64,000 nt of DNA from an alpha proteobacterium AAP38 (lineage in GTDB: Bacteria; Pseudomonadota; Alphaproteobacteria; Azospirillales; Azospirillaceae): positions 1 to 64,000 of the forward strand of contig LJHR01000006.1 in the NCBI GenBank assembly GCA_001296005.1, written 5' to 3'. A program made the position numbers and the translations under genes. The first letter of the stretch is position 1, and each line of letters starts with the position of its first letter. Below, piece by piece: positions 45,527 through 55,396 of the stretch. Below the pieces are notes generated by a model that saw only the letters and a program-made list of their open reading frames with translations, did not search any database and had not been told where the DNA came from.

Positions 45527-46258
45527 ATGACCTATTGTCTCGGCATCAAGATCAAGGATGGGCTGATCGCCCTGGCCGATGGCCGCATCACCGCCGGCAC
45601 CCAGGTGACGGCGGCGCGCAAGGTCACCTTGATGAAGAACGGCAAGGAGCAGTTCTTCGTCATGACCTCGGGCCTGCGCTCCGTCCGCGACAAGACGTTG
45701 GCCTATCTGCGCCGGGAAATGGCGGACAAGAAAGCCAAGCCGTTTCCCACCATGCTGGACGCGGCCAACGCCTTTGCCCGCTGCCTGCGCACGGTCGCCA
45801 AGGAGGACAAGGAGGCGCTGGAGGCGTCGAACCTGAAGTTCAACCTGCATGCCATCATCGGCGGCCAACTGTCCAAGGATGAGGAACCGACCATGTTCCT
45901 GATCTATCCAGAGGGCAATTGGATCGAGGTGGATGAGCGCACGCCCTATCTGTCCATCGGCGCCACCACCTATGGCAAGCCGATCCTGGACCGCGCGTTG
46001 AAGCATGACACGACCATGACGATGGCGCTGAAACTGGCCTATCTGTCCTTCGACAGCACGCGCTATTCCTCCGCCGATGTCGGCTATCCTATTGATGTGC
46101 TGACCTACCACCCGTCCGACCGCAAATGGCGGGAGGATCAGTTCGACTATGATCATCTGGTCGAACAGCGCCATTGGTGGAACAAGCACATCACCGATCT
46201 GGCCAACCGCCTGCCCAACGGCCCCTGGATGGATACGCTGCTGCCCGATCAGAAATAA
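45527..46258 (+). CDS. Anbu: proteasome-type protease homologue (BPH)
   Basis: 243 residues of the Ntn-hydrolase proteasome fold. It begins MTYCLGIKIKDGLIALADGR, so removal of Met would expose Thr as nucleophile, with the conserved Asp-x-Arg after strand S2 and a lysine in ARKVTLM. The length and opening match Anbu, the bacterial ancestral beta-type subunit, rather than HslV. Anbu usually sits in an operon with a transglutaminase, an alpha-E and an ATP-grasp gene; none is here, where the neighbours are a phasin and a GNAT. Activity and substrate are unknown. Confidence 0.85.
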   Translation: MTYCLGIKIKDGLIALADGRITAGTQVTAARKVTLMKNGKEQFFVMTSGLRSVRDKTLAYLRREMADKKAKPFPTMLDAANAFARCLRTVAKEDKEALEASNLKFNLHAIIGGQLSKDEEPTMFLIYPEGNWIEVDERTPYLSIGATTYGKPILDRALKHDTTMTMALKLAYLSFDSTRYSSADVGYPIDVLTYHPSDRKWREDQFDYDHLVEQRHWWNKHITDLANRLPNGPWMDTLLPDQK

Positions 46259-46282
46259 GCAGCCGATTCGCCCGTACCCCCA

Positions 46283-46312
46283 GCCCGCCGCCGGTCACCG
46301 ACAGCGGCGGGC
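46283..46312. terminator. Hairpin after the Anbu gene
   Basis: GCCCGCCGC and GCGGCGGGC pair over 9 bp around a 12-nt loop, 25 bp past the stop. There is no T-run. The rest of 46259-46467 shows no gene. Confidence 0.4.
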
Positions 46313-46467
46313 CGGGCAGGGCCGTCAAAGGCCTGCATACATGCATGTGCGGATGATTGCCCGACAGCGCAATCAGATGGCGGACCACGCCATGGGCGTG
46401 CATAAAACTTGAACCTGAACACGCCGAAAGCGTAGTTTACCACCATAGATATAGTTAACGGGAGTCC

Positions 46468-46932
46468 GTGGCCGTGACGGATTTCACCATCGTTCCACCC
46501 GCTTCGCAGGACGAAGAAGGCTGGCGCCGTAACTGGGCCGCCTATCAGACACGGTATGATGTCATTGTTCAGCCACTGACCACGGATGTCATCTGGGCCC
46601 GGCTGCTGGACCCCGCATCCTCCATGCGGGGGCTGATCGCCCGTGACGAACAGGGCAACGGCATCGGTTTCTGCCATCTGGTCCTGCATGACAATGCCTG
46701 GACCCTGCACCCCTTCTGCAATCTGGCCGACATGTTCGTGGCCGCCAGCCACCGCCGGCGCGGTGTGGGGCGCGCCATGCTGAAGCGTATCATTGCCATG
46801 GCGGAGGAGAACCAGTGGGCCCGCGTCTATTGGACCACGGGCAGGGGCAATGAGCCGGCCCGCGCCCTTTATGACAGCGTCGCTGGCGGTCCCGACCAGA
46901 TGGTGCAGTACACGGTCAAGATGAAGCCCTGA
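46468..46932 (+). CDS. GNAT family N-acetyltransferase, paralogue of 10910 gene
   Basis: About 154 residues. Motif A is RRRGVGRAMLKRII, preceded by NLADMFVAASHR and followed by the QWARVYWTTGRGNEPARALYDSV helix. It shares long matching blocks with the gene at 10910, so both come from one family. GGGAG lies three bases before GTG 46468 and nine before GTG 46474, so the second may be the true start. Substrate unknown. Confidence 0.87.
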   Translation: MAVTDFTIVPPASQDEEGWRRNWAAYQTRYDVIVQPLTTDVIWARLLDPASSMRGLIARDEQGNGIGFCHLVLHDNAWTLHPFCNLADMFVAASHRRRGVGRAMLKRIIAMAEENQWARVYWTTGRGNEPARALYDSVAGGPDQMVQYTVKMKP

Positions 46933-47197
46933 CCGCATCCCTTCCATCAGTGCCGATGATTTTCGACAGCGCTGTCGTTCCCCTTTGGTTCGCGCGGTAA
47001 CCATGTTAGGCTGCTGCCCGCCGGAAGGGTCGGGGGAGCCCTGTCCGGCGGGCCGGTCCGTTTCACGAAACCGCGAACCCGTTTCGCGTAATCGACCGTG
47101 AAAAGACCGCCCCCTTTACCGATATCCAAGCCGCCCCACCCTTATCGCCACGCCGCATGCCGGCGGGGAATGTCTGGATGCTGGACGGAAAACAACG

Positions 47198-48271
47198 ATG
47201 ACCGATAAACGTGACCTGCTGCGCTCCCTGACCATCGACCGCCCGGCGGATATGCCGGCGGCGGGGATGGCCCCGCCCCGATCCGGTCTGCCGGGCTGGG
47301 CCAAGGGGGTGGGTGTGGTGGCCTTGCTAGCCCTGGGTGTTGCAGGTGGCGTCTATGGCCCGGCCCTGCTGGGGGGCAAGGATGCCGCTGCCCCGGCCAA
47401 GGTGGCGGCATCGGGTGCGCAGGCCACAGCACCTGCAAGCGGCGGTGCATCTGCCGCGGCACCCGCGGCCACACCACGTCCCACCAACACGCTGGTGGCG
47501 TCGGGCTATATCGTGGCGCGGCGCACGGCCACGGTTTCAGCAGAGATCACGGGACGGGTACAGGATGTGCTGGTCGATGAAGGCATGGTGGTGACCAAGG
47601 GCCAGGAGTTAGCCCGGCTGGACGCCACGCTGGCCGGCATCGACCTGGAGCTTTCCAAGGCGCGCGTAACTGCGGCCCAGGCGCAGATCGAAGGTTTCTC
47701 CGCCGATCTGCGCGATGCCGAACGAATCCTAACCCGCACCGCGTCGCTATCCAGGGCGTCCAACGCGTCGGAAGCCGAACTGACCCGCGCCCAGGCCCGC
47801 GCCGAAACCCTGCGTGCCCAGTTGAAGGGAGCCAGGGCCGATCTGGAAATTGCGCGCATTTCCGTGGCCCGGCAGACGGAAACGGTCGATCGCCATATCG
47901 TGCGCGCGCCCTTCAACGGCGTTGTCATCGACAAGAATGCGCAGCCGGGGGAAATCATCTCCCCCATGTCGTCGGGCGGCTTTACCCGTACTGGTGTCTG
48001 TACCCTGGTCGATATGGACAGCCTGGAGGTGGAGGTGGACGTGAACGAGGCCAATATCGGCCGCGTCCGCAGCGGCCAGAAGGTGGAGGCGGTGCTGGAC
48101 GCCTATCCCGACTGGAAAATCCCGGCCAGCGTCATCGCCGTGGTTCCGCGTGCCAACCGCGACAAGGCGACCATCAAGGTCCGTATCAAGCTGGAACAGC
48201 GTGATGGCCGCGTGCTGCCCGACATGGGGGCCAAGGTCACTTTCCTGGACGCGCGTCCGGCGGGCAACTGA
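47198..48271 (+). CDS. Periplasmic adaptor (HlyD/MFP) of an ABC exporter
   Basis: 357 residues. One N-terminal membrane segment (about 38-57), an Ala-rich linker, then the membrane-fusion fold. The first half-lipoyl is ASGYIVARRTATVSAEITGRVQDV, followed by a coiled-coil hairpin (about 145-215), the second half-lipoyl in VRAPFNGVVIDKNAQPGEII, and a beta-barrel with EVDVNEANIGRVRSGQ. It is followed by a MacB-type ATPase and two FtsX-type permeases, so all four form one efflux system. The outer-membrane partner is not in the window. The 46933-47197 gap shows no gene. Confidence 0.92.
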   Translation: MTDKRDLLRSLTIDRPADMPAAGMAPPRSGLPGWAKGVGVVALLALGVAGGVYGPALLGGKDAAAPAKVAASGAQATAPASGGASAAAPAATPRPTNTLVASGYIVARRTATVSAEITGRVQDVLVDEGMVVTKGQELARLDATLAGIDLELSKARVTAAQAQIEGFSADLRDAERILTRTASLSRASNASEAELTRAQARAETLRAQLKGARADLEIARISVARQTETVDRHIVRAPFNGVVIDKNAQPGEIISPMSSGGFTRTGVCTLVDMDSLEVEVDVNEANIGRVRSGQKVEAVLDAYPDWKIPASVIAVVPRANRDKATIKVRIKLEQRDGRVLPDMGAKVTFLDARPAGN

Positions 48272-48328
48272 ACCTGTTTCATCGATATTCAACCGGCTTC
48301 GGGAATGGCCGGCAACTGGGGGAATACC

Positions 48329-49015
48329 ATGACAGCACTGATCAGCATCCAGGGTGGGGCCAAGCGCTTCGTGAAGGGGCGTGAGACCATCACCATCTTC
48401 GACCATCTGGACATGACCATCGAGGCGGGCGACTTCATCGCCATCATGGGTCCGTCGGGTTCGGGCAAGACCACGCTGCTGAACCTGCTGGGCGGCATTG
48501 ACCGCGCCACCGCCGGCAGCATCACCTTTGCCGGCCAGCGCCTGGACCAGATGAGCGAGGGGCAGCTGTCGGCCTGGCGGGCCGCCAATGTCGGCTTCAT
48601 CTTCCAGTTCTACAATCTGATGCCGGCCCTGAACGCCGCCCGCAATGTCGAACTGCCCCTGCTGCTGACCAGCCTGGGGGGCGGTGAACGCAAGCGCCGG
48701 GTGGAAACCGCACTGCAGATCGTCGGCCTGGCCGAACGGGCCAAGCATTTCCCCCGCGAAATGTCGGGCGGTCAGCAGCAGCGCGTGGCCATCGCGCGCG
48801 CCATCGTGGCCGACCCCAAGATGCTGCTCTGCGACGAGCCGACGGGCGATCTGGACCGCAAGACGGCGGACGAGATCCTGTCCATGCTCCAGCTTCTGAA
48901 CAAGGAAATGGGCAAGACCATCATCATGGTCACCCATGACCCGGAGGCCGCGCGCTATGCCAACCGCGTCCTGCATCTGGACAAGGGCCGCTTCGTCGAA
49001 CAGGTGGCCGCATGA
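48329..49015 (+). CDS. ABC exporter ATP-binding protein (MacB/LolD class)
   Basis: 228 residues. Walker [29 protein letters not shown], signature MSGGQQQRVAIARA, Walker B MLLCDEPTGDLD, switch His in IMVTHDPEAA. The ATG at 48329 follows GGGGGAA at good spacing; ATG 48305 is also in frame. It overlaps the next permease by four bases. Contains the tell-tale features of ATPases that drive mechanotransmission rather than uptake. Confidence 0.93.
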   Translation: MTALISIQGGAKRFVKGRETITIFDHLDMTIEAGDFIAIMGPSGSGKTTLLNLLGGIDRATAGSITFAGQRLDQMSEGQLSAWRAANVGFIFQFYNLMPALNAARNVELPLLLTSLGGGERKRRVETALQIVGLAERAKHFPREMSGGQQQRVAIARAIVADPKMLLCDEPTGDLDRKTADEILSMLQLLNKEMGKTIIMVTHDPEAARYANRVLHLDKGRFVEQVAA

Positions 49016-50169
49016 CCGACTTCTCCCTGATCCTGGCCAATCTGTTCAGCCGGAAACTGCGCGCGATCCTGATGCTGGTGGCGATCTTCTTCGCCTTCCT
49101 GATCTTCGGCGTGCTGGCCGGTGTGCAGAACGGCTTCAACAGCATCGGTGGCGGGGCTGGTGAGAACCGGCTGGTCACCATCAACAAGATCAACTTCACC
49201 CAGCCCCTGCCCGTCGCCTATGTGGAGCGTATCCGCGCGGTGAACGGGGTGGCCCGCGCCACCTATGCCAACTGGTTCGGCGGCTATTACCAGGATGGCA
49301 AGAACCAGGTCGTGACCTTCGCCATCGACCCGGAATTCTATCTGGATGTCTTTGCCAGCGAATTCACCCTGACCCCGGAAGAGCGTGCAGCCTTCATGGC
49401 CGACCGCACAGGCCTGCTGGTCGGGCGCAAGACGGCGGATCAACAGGGCTGGAAGCTGGGTGACCGCATCCCGCTGTCTTCCAACATCTACACCAACAAG
49501 AATACCGGCAAGCAGACCTGGGATTTCACCATTGTCGGCATCCTGGAACCGGCGCGGGAGGATGCGGGCACCAATGTCACCTTCTTCCACCACGCCTATT
49601 TCAACGAATCGGTGACCTTTGGCCAGGATACGGTGGGCTGGATCGTCATCGAGACGGCTGACAAGGCCCAGAATACCGCCGTATCGAAGGCGATTGACGA
49701 GATGTTCGCCAATTCCCCCGCCGAAACGGCGACCGACACGGAGAAGGCCTTCAATCAGGCCTTCGTGGGTCAGCTGGGCAATATCACGCTGATCGTGACG
49801 CTGGTGGTGGGGGCCGCCTTCATCACCATCCTGATGATCGTGGGCAACACCATGGTCATGGCGGTACGCGAACGGACCAAGGAGATCGGCGTGATGAAGA
49901 CGCTGGGCTTCCCGTCGGGCCGCATCTTCAAGATGGTGCTGGGCGAATCGCTGATGCTGTCGCTGCTGGGCGGTCTTCCGGCCCTGGGCGTGGCCGCCCT
50001 GCTGCTGCATCTGATGCGCAAGGCGGTGGGTTTTCCGGGCCTGGCCCTGTCGTCGGACTTCGTGGCAATGGGCATCGCCATCATGCTGGCCCTGGGCCTT
50101 CTGACCGGGATCATTCCGGCCTGGAACGCGCTGCGGCTGAATATCGTGACCGCGCTCGGTCGGCAGTAA
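49012..50169 (+). CDS. ABC exporter permease 1 (FtsX/MacB class)
   Basis: 385 residues. Membrane segment at about 17-40, a periplasmic domain (about 45-255), then three segments (about 262-285, 310-335 and 345-370) with the FtsX block MAVRERTKEIGVMKTLGFPSGRIFKMVLGESL. Start overlaps the ATPase stop as ATGA. Pairing with the second permease gives a heterodimeric exporter. Confidence 0.92.
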   Translation: MTDFSLILANLFSRKLRAILMLVAIFFAFLIFGVLAGVQNGFNSIGGGAGENRLVTINKINFTQPLPVAYVERIRAVNGVARATYANWFGGYYQDGKNQVVTFAIDPEFYLDVFASEFTLTPEERAAFMADRTGLLVGRKTADQQGWKLGDRIPLSSNIYTNKNTGKQTWDFTIVGILEPAREDAGTNVTFFHHAYFNESVTFGQDTVGWIVIETADKAQNTAVSKAIDEMFANSPAETATDTEKAFNQAFVGQLGNITLIVTLVVGAAFITILMIVGNTMVMAVRERTKEIGVMKTLGFPSGRIFKMVLGESLMLSLLGGLPALGVAALLLHLMRKAVGFPGLALSSDFVAMGIAIMLALGLLTGIIPAWNALRLNIVTALGRQ

Positions 50170-50184
50170 GGACAGGGGGCAAGG

Positions 50185-51372
50185 ATGCGTATCCTCAATC
50201 AGATCATCGCCGTCTGTTCCATCAATCTGAAAAGCCTGCCGCAGCGTTTCTGGCTGTCCTTTTCCACCGTGGTCGCGGTGGCCATGGTGGTGACCGTGCT
50301 GCTGGGCTTCCTGGCGCTGGCCGCCGGGTTCAAACGCACGCTGGACGGCACCGGCTCCGATACTATCGCCATCCTGCTGCGCGACGGCTCGCAGCAGGAG
50401 GTGAACTCCGTCGTCATGCTGGATCAGATCCGCCTGATCGGCGAGGCGCCGGGCATCGTCCGTAAGCCGGACGGCAACCCGCTGATATCGGGTGAGCTTT
50501 ACGTCATCGTCGATGGTGTGAAGCGCTCAACCGGGTTGAAGGCCAACCTGCCCCTGCGCGGGATCGGCAAGGATGGTGCGGCCCTTCGCGACGACCTGAC
50601 CATCACCCAGGGCCGCATGTTCGAACCGGGCAGCAACGAGATCGTGGTGGGCGAAGGCCTGGTGCGGGAATTTGCAGGCTTCGACCTGGGCAGCGAGGTC
50701 CGTCTGGGCACCGGCACCTGGAAGGTGGTGGGCGTCTTCTCCATGAAGGGGTCGGTTTTCGAAAGCGAGCTGTGGGGTGACGCGGCGGTGGTGCAGAGCC
50801 TGTTCCGCCGTGGCTCCTCGTTCCAGACGGTGCGCGTCCGCCTGGAAAGCCCGGAAGCCATCGACCAGTTGCGTGACTATGTGGCGGGCGAACCCCGCCT
50901 GAAACTGGAAGTATTTTCGGAGAAGGGCTATTTCGCGGGCCAGTCGTCCAACACCGTCAAGCTGATCCAGAATGCCGGATGGCCGCTGGCCATCGCCATG
51001 GCGCTGGGTGCGCTCGCCGGGGCACTGAACACCATGTACAGCTCTGTCGCATCCCGCGCGCGGGAGATCGCGACCCTGCGCTGCCTGGGGTTCGGCGGCT
51101 TCCCCAGCTTTGTCGCCACCTTGCTGGAAAGTCTGGTGCTGGCCGGCATCGGCGGCGTGATCGGGTCGATGGGCATTTTCCTGTTCTTTGACGGGTTCAG
51201 CACCTCGACCCTGGGTCAAGGCTTCACGCAGATCGTCTTCTCGGTCAGCCTGACGCCCGCCCTGGTGAAGCAGGGTATTATCCTGGCCCTGCTGGTCGGT
51301 TTGATTGGCGGCTTCTTCCCGGCCCTGCGCGCCGCCCGCGTGCCCATCGTGACGGCCTATTCACAGGGTTAA
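50185..51372 (+). CDS. ABC exporter permease 2 (FtsX/MacB class)
   Basis: 395 residues with the same plan as permease 1: segment at about 25-50, periplasmic domain, then three segments with SSVASRAREIATLRCLGFGGFPSFVATLLESL and a C-terminal GLIGGFFPALRAARV. GGGGGCAAGG precedes the ATG. Its TAA stop lies in TTAA, which also gives the stop of the convergent lipoprotein gene. Confidence 0.92.
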   Translation: MRILNQIIAVCSINLKSLPQRFWLSFSTVVAVAMVVTVLLGFLALAAGFKRTLDGTGSDTIAILLRDGSQQEVNSVVMLDQIRLIGEAPGIVRKPDGNPLISGELYVIVDGVKRSTGLKANLPLRGIGKDGAALRDDLTITQGRMFEPGSNEIVVGEGLVREFAGFDLGSEVRLGTGTWKVVGVFSMKGSVFESELWGDAAVVQSLFRRGSSFQTVRVRLESPEAIDQLRDYVAGEPRLKLEVFSEKGYFAGQSSNTVKLIQNAGWPLAIAMALGALAGALNTMYSSVASRAREIATLRCLGFGGFPSFVATLLESLVLAGIGGVIGSMGIFLFFDGFSTSTLGQGFTQIVFSVSLTPALVKQGIILALLVGLIGGFFPALRAARVPIVTAYSQG

Positions 51373-52616
51373 TTCCCCATATCCCCCATGATGGTCCTGA
51401 AATGGGCCATCACGGGAGATGGCGCGTAGTAGGGGGCGGGATCGCCGGGCAGTGCCTTTGCGCCCCGCAGGGCCGCCAACCGCCCCTCTTCATCCAGCAG
51501 TATCCAGGGCGGGTTGCGCCATAACTCTTCGTCCAGGTCCAGAAGCAGGGACGGTATCTCCGTCGCCTGCGCGCGGACGGGTCCGGTATGGGCCGCCACC
51601 ATGGCGACCGGCCCCCTGCCCTCCCCATCCAGGCGGTGCAGCCACTGGCTGACCGCTGGGCGCTGACGACGGATGGCAAGGGCGGGCCAGTTCCCTTCCG
51701 GCAGGCGGACCAGCAGGAAACCGAAGGCACGCGCCGCCAACTGCCCCGTCACCACCTGCCCATCCGCCAGCAGCAGCGGCAATGGATCGGCCAGATCGGC
51801 ACTGGTATCGGGCAGCAGCACCCATCCACGCGGATCGACGATCACCCCGGCATTCGCCCCCATCTGCACCCGCGCCGCCCCCGGCGCCACGGGCGTTGCG
51901 ACCTGCATCGCCGGCTCCGGTTCCGGCGTTTCATCTGCTTCCACAGTTTCAACGAACGCGGCAGGCTGACCAGGCGATGATACCGGCAAGGCCGGGACCG
52001 GCCCGGCGGCGGCAGGCCCCTCACCCCCCATCGGCGACATCACCAGCTGGCGGAATTCCGGCATTGCGGCCAGACGACGGGCGGCATCGGCGGCGGCATT
52101 GCGCAGGATGATATCGTACTGACCATTCAGGGACGGGATATCGGTCTCCCCCTCACCCACCGTGGTGAAACGGCGGACGGGTTCCGGCGGGTCGGTCAGT
52201 TCCCAGTCGATGCGGACATTGCCTTCACCCGTGATGCCGATCGGCTTCTGCGACAGGGCGTCGCGCTGCCGGCACAGCGACAGTTCCACATCGACCAGCC
52301 GCCCCGTCAGCACACGTGCCGCCCCCGCCGTCAGGCCCAAACCGCCCAGGCCGACCCCATCGCGCGCCGCCTGGGTCAGCAGTCCGGGCGTCCGCCCCTC
52401 CGTGATCCAGGCCACCTCGTTGAAGGGCGCCACGCAGCTCCAGTCCCAGCGCCAGCCATAGGCGCCGGCCTTGTGCCCCACGGGAAGATCGACCTGTATC
52501 CGCCCCAGGCTCAACGCCACCGGCACCCGTGGCCCCGGCGGCGGCGGTGCCTCCGCACAGGCCGTCAGCAGCAGGATCAGACAGAGGGCAAGGAACGAAC
52601 CAGCGGAATGGCGCAT
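51369..52616 (-). CDS. Lipoprotein with a degenerate trypsin/HtrA-like C-terminal domain
   Basis: 415 residues. Lipoprotein signal with lipobox LLTACAEA (Cys at about 19). The first 180 residues form an unassigned beta-rich domain (LGRIQVDLPVGHKAG ... VRIDWELTDPPEPVRR). After a Pro/Glu linker, about 255-400 resemble an S1C protease barrel: NAGVIVDPRGWVLLPD recalls the HtrA GVIVD..G.ILTN strand and LADGQVVTGQLAARAFGFLLVRL the DG.....V...D...DLALL strand. The His, Asp and GNSGGP-type Ser motifs are absent, so it would be inactive. The ATG at 52616 is chosen for the lipobox. Confidence 0.65.
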   Translation of the reverse strand: MRHSAGSFLALCLILLLTACAEAPPPPGPRVPVALSLGRIQVDLPVGHKAGAYGWRWDWSCVAPFNEVAWITEGRTPGLLTQAARDGVGLGGLGLTAGAARVLTGRLVDVELSLCRQRDALSQKPIGITGEGNVRIDWELTDPPEPVRRFTTVGEGETDIPSLNGQYDIILRNAAADAARRLAAMPEFRQLVMSPMGGEGPAAAGPVPALPVSSPGQPAAFVETVEADETPEPEPAMQVATPVAPGAARVQMGANAGVIVDPRGWVLLPDTSADLADPLPLLLADGQVVTGQLAARAFGFLLVRLPEGNWPALAIRRQRPAVSQWLHRLDGEGRGPVAMVAAHTGPVRAQATEIPSLLLDLDEELWRNPPWILLDEEGRLAALRGAKALPGDPAPYYAPSPVMAHFRTIMGDMGN

Positions 52617-52755
52617 GCGACACAATCTGAAATGATCAAGCCTCCATAAAATTACAATTATAATCCGCCCTGCGTCCAGGCCCGCGCAAGGGAACGGACG
52701 CTGCCTTGCAAAAGGGCCGGATGACAGGGACGGCCCCGGTTGATAGGACATTCCC

Positions 52756-53388
52756 ATGTCGAACGCAGCCGCCCCCTCCGCCCGTTCTCCGCGCCGTGCC
52801 GTTGTCGAACGCACGACGAAGGAGACCCGCATCCGTGTCGCCGTCGACCTGGACGGCACCGGGGTCTACAAGGTGTCCACCGGCATCGGGTTCCTGGACC
52901 ATATGCTGGAACAGCTGTCGCGCCATTCGCTGATCGACCTGGAGGTTGAGGCGGTGGGCGATCTGCATATCGACTTCCACCATACGACCGAGGATACGGG
53001 CATCGCCATCGGCGAGGCCGTGGCCAAGGCGCTGGGCGACCGCAAGGGTATCCAGCGCTATGGCGACGCCCTGATCCCCATGGATGAGACGCTGACCCGC
53101 GTCGCCATCGACCTGTCGAATCGCCCCTACCTGATCTGGAAGGTCAATTTCACCCGCGACAAGCTGGGTGACATGGACACCGAACTGTTCAAGGAATGGT
53201 TCCAGGCCTTTGCGCAGGCCGCGGGCGCGACGCTGCATGTCGAGAACCTGTATGGTGAGAATAACCACCATATCGTGGAGAGCAGCTACAAGGCACTGGC
53301 CCGCGCCTTCCGCGCTGCGGTTGAGATCGACCCGCGCAAGGCTGATGCCGTGCCCTCCACCAAGGGTGTGCTGGGCGGGTCGCTGTAA
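52756..53388 (+). CDS. hisB: Imidazoleglycerol-phosphate dehydratase HisB
   Basis: 210 residues. Step six of histidine synthesis. Two manganese-binding blocks are visible, [16 protein letters not shown] and the matching [14 protein letters not shown], with a third in [17 protein letters not shown]. It is the single-domain form, without the phosphatase half found in E. coli. AGGA lies eight bases before the ATG. It opens the operon hisB-hisH-GNAT-hisA-hisF-hisE-HIT. Confidence 0.97.
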   Translation: MSNAAAPSARSPRRAVVERTTKETRIRVAVDLDGTGVYKVSTGIGFLDHMLEQLSRHSLIDLEVEAVGDLHIDFHHTTEDTGIAIGEAVAKALGDRKGIQRYGDALIPMDETLTRVAIDLSNRPYLIWKVNFTRDKLGDMDTELFKEWFQAFAQAAGATLHVENLYGENNHHIVESSYKALARAFRAAVEIDPRKADAVPSTKGVLGGSL

Positions 53389-53435
53389 GCGCCCTCCCCT
53401 TTTCCCTTCCCTTCCCGTCGCATGGGCAAGGCACC

Positions 53436-54086
53436 ATGACCGATAGCGTCGCCCTGATCGATTACGGCTCCGGCAATCTGCGTTCCGCCGCCAAGGCCCT
53501 GGAACGTGCCGTGGCCGATGGCGGGCTGGATGCCCGCATCATCGTCACCAATGACCCGGATGTGGTGCGCGGTGCTGCCCGCGTCGTCCTGCCCGGCGTC
53601 GGCGCGTTTGCCGATTGCAAGGCGGGGCTGGACGCCGTGCCCGGCATGGTCGATGCCCTGACCGAACGCGTTATCCGACAAGGTGCCCCCTTCCTGGGCA
53701 TCTGCGTCGGCATGCAGCTGATGGCCAAGGCCGGGGTGGAGCATGGCGTGCATCCGGGCCTGGGCTGGCTGGATGCGACGGTGGAGGCGCTGACGCCCGC
53801 CGATCCCGCCCTGAAAATCCCGCATATGGGCTGGAACGAGTTGATCGTGAAGGCACCGGCGCACCCGGTTCTGGCCGGCATCACGCCCGGCACGCACACC
53901 TATTACGTCCATTCCTATGCCATGAAGGTCGCCGATCCGGCCCTGGTCCTGGCCGCCTGCGATTATGCGGGCGAGTTTCCGGCCATTGTCGGGCGCGACA
54001 ATCTGGTTGGCATGCAGTTCCACCCCGAGAAAAGCCAGGCCGCCGGCCTGTCCATCATTGGCAATTTCCTGCGGTGGCGGCCATGA
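53436..54086 (+). CDS. hisH: Imidazole glycerol phosphate synthase glutaminase subunit HisH
   Basis: 216 residues. Class I glutamine amidotransferase: the nucleophile elbow is [11 protein letters not shown] with the Cys, and the His/Glu pair is in [10 protein letters not shown]. It feeds ammonia to HisF. GNAT starts within its stop codon. Confidence 0.97.
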   Translation: MTDSVALIDYGSGNLRSAAKALERAVADGGLDARIIVTNDPDVVRGAARVVLPGVGAFADCKAGLDAVPGMVDALTERVIRQGAPFLGICVGMQLMAKAGVEHGVHPGLGWLDATVEALTPADPALKIPHMGWNELIVKAPAHPVLAGITPGTHTYYVHSYAMKVADPALVLAACDYAGEFPAIVGRDNLVGMQFHPEKSQAAGLSIIGNFLRWRP

Positions 54087-54667
54087 GCACGCAGCATCAG
54101 AACCCGCTGGCCGGGTCCGACAGCATCGTGACCGTGGAAAAGGTGACGGAGCTGAAGCGTTCCGACCTGTACGACCTGTGCGACGCGGCAGAGGCGGCCA
54201 TCATTGATGGCGGCGGTTTCGGTTGGGTCACCCCGCCCGACCGCGAGGTGATGGAGCGCTACTGGAAGGGTGTGATGGCCGTTCCTGAACGCACCCTGGT
54301 CGTGGGGCGTCTGGATGGGGTTATCGCCGGTTCGGCGCAGTTGGTGCGCCCGACCCGCAATAATGAGGCGCAGGCCTTTGCCTGCAACCTGACCACCAGC
54401 TTTGTCGCCCCCTGGGCGCGCGGCCATGGCATGGCGCGCAGGCTGACCCAGGCGATCATCGATGAGGCGACGGCTCTGGGCTTCGGCATCCTGAACCTGG
54501 ATGTGCGGGAGACGCAGCGGGCCGCCATCACGCTATACGACCATATGGGGTTCACGCGCTGGGGCACGCATCCGCATTATGCCCGCGCCAAGGGCCGGAC
54601 CATCGCCGGCCATTTCTATTACAAGGTCTTGGAACGGCCGGAAGACGAGACGGAGCCGCAAGCATGA
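54083..54667 (+). CDS. GNAT acetyltransferase embedded in the his operon
   Basis: 194 residues. GNAT motif A is [18 protein letters not shown], motif B the [25 protein letters not shown] segment. It overlaps hisH at its start and hisA at its end, both by ATGA, so it is translated as part of the operon. It has no known role in histidine synthesis. Related alphaproteobacteria keep a GNAT at this place, which suggests a linked function, such as metabolite repair or N-acetyl protection. Confidence 0.87.
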   Translation: MSTQHQNPLAGSDSIVTVEKVTELKRSDLYDLCDAAEAAIIDGGGFGWVTPPDREVMERYWKGVMAVPERTLVVGRLDGVIAGSAQLVRPTRNNEAQAFACNLTTSFVAPWARGHGMARRLTQAIIDEATALGFGILNLDVRETQRAAITLYDHMGFTRWGTHPHYARAKGRTIAGHFYYKVLERPEDETEPQA

Positions 54668-55392
54668 TCCTCTACCCCGCTATCGACCTGAAGGATGGCA
54701 ATGCCGTCCGCCTGCTGCGCGGCGAGATGGATCAGGCGACCATCTTCAACACCGATCCCGCCGCCCAGGCCGAGACGTTCCAGGCCCAGGGCTTTGAATG
54801 GCTGCATCTGGTGGACCTGAACGGCGCCTTCGCCGGATCGCCCGTCAATGGTGCGGCGGTTGAGTCTATACTCAAGCGCGTGAAGCTGCCGACCCAGTTG
54901 GGTGGCGGTATCCGCGATCTGGACACGATCGGTTTCTGGCTGGAACGCGGGCTGACCCGCGTCATTCTGGGCACGGTCGCCGTCAAGAACCCGACCCTGG
55001 TGAAGGAAGCCTGCAAGGCCTTCCCCGGCCATGTCGCCGTCGGCATCGACGCCCGCGACGGCTATGTCGCCGTCGAAGGTTGGGCGGAGACCAGCAGTCT
55101 GAAGGCGCTGGACCTGGCCCTGAAGTTTGAGGATTGCGGCGTCGCCGCCATCATCTATACCGATATTGACCGCGACGGCGCCCTGGGCGGGGTGAATGTG
55201 GAGGCGACGGCCGATCTGGCCAGCCACCTGACCACCCCCGTCATCGCGTCGGGCGGCGTGTCCTCGCTGGCCGATCTGCGGGCGCTGAAAGAGGTGGAGC
55301 ATACGGGGATCAACGGCGTCATCTCCGGTCGCGCGCTTTATGACGGGCGCATCGACCCGGCGGCGGCGCTGGCCGTCCTGCGAGGGGAATGA
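54664..55392 (+). CDS. hisA: ProFAR isomerase HisA
   Basis: 242 residues, TIM barrel. The catalytic acids are in [20 protein letters not shown] and in [12 protein letters not shown], and phosphate sites are GGGIR and [11 protein letters not shown]. It converts ProFAR to PRFAR, the substrate of HisH-HisF. Confidence 0.97.
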   Translation: MILYPAIDLKDGNAVRLLRGEMDQATIFNTDPAAQAETFQAQGFEWLHLVDLNGAFAGSPVNGAAVESILKRVKLPTQLGGGIRDLDTIGFWLERGLTRVILGTVAVKNPTLVKEACKAFPGHVAVGIDARDGYVAVEGWAETSSLKALDLALKFEDCGVAAIIYTDIDRDGALGGVNVEATADLASHLTTPVIASGGVSSLADLRALKEVEHTGINGVISGRALYDGRIDPAAALAVLRGE

Positions 55393-55396
55393 GCCG

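Noticed and set aside
46331-46352. Palindrome around CATGCATG after the Anbu gene
   Set aside because: The wider region pairs poorly beyond the central eight bases once centred; likely chance.
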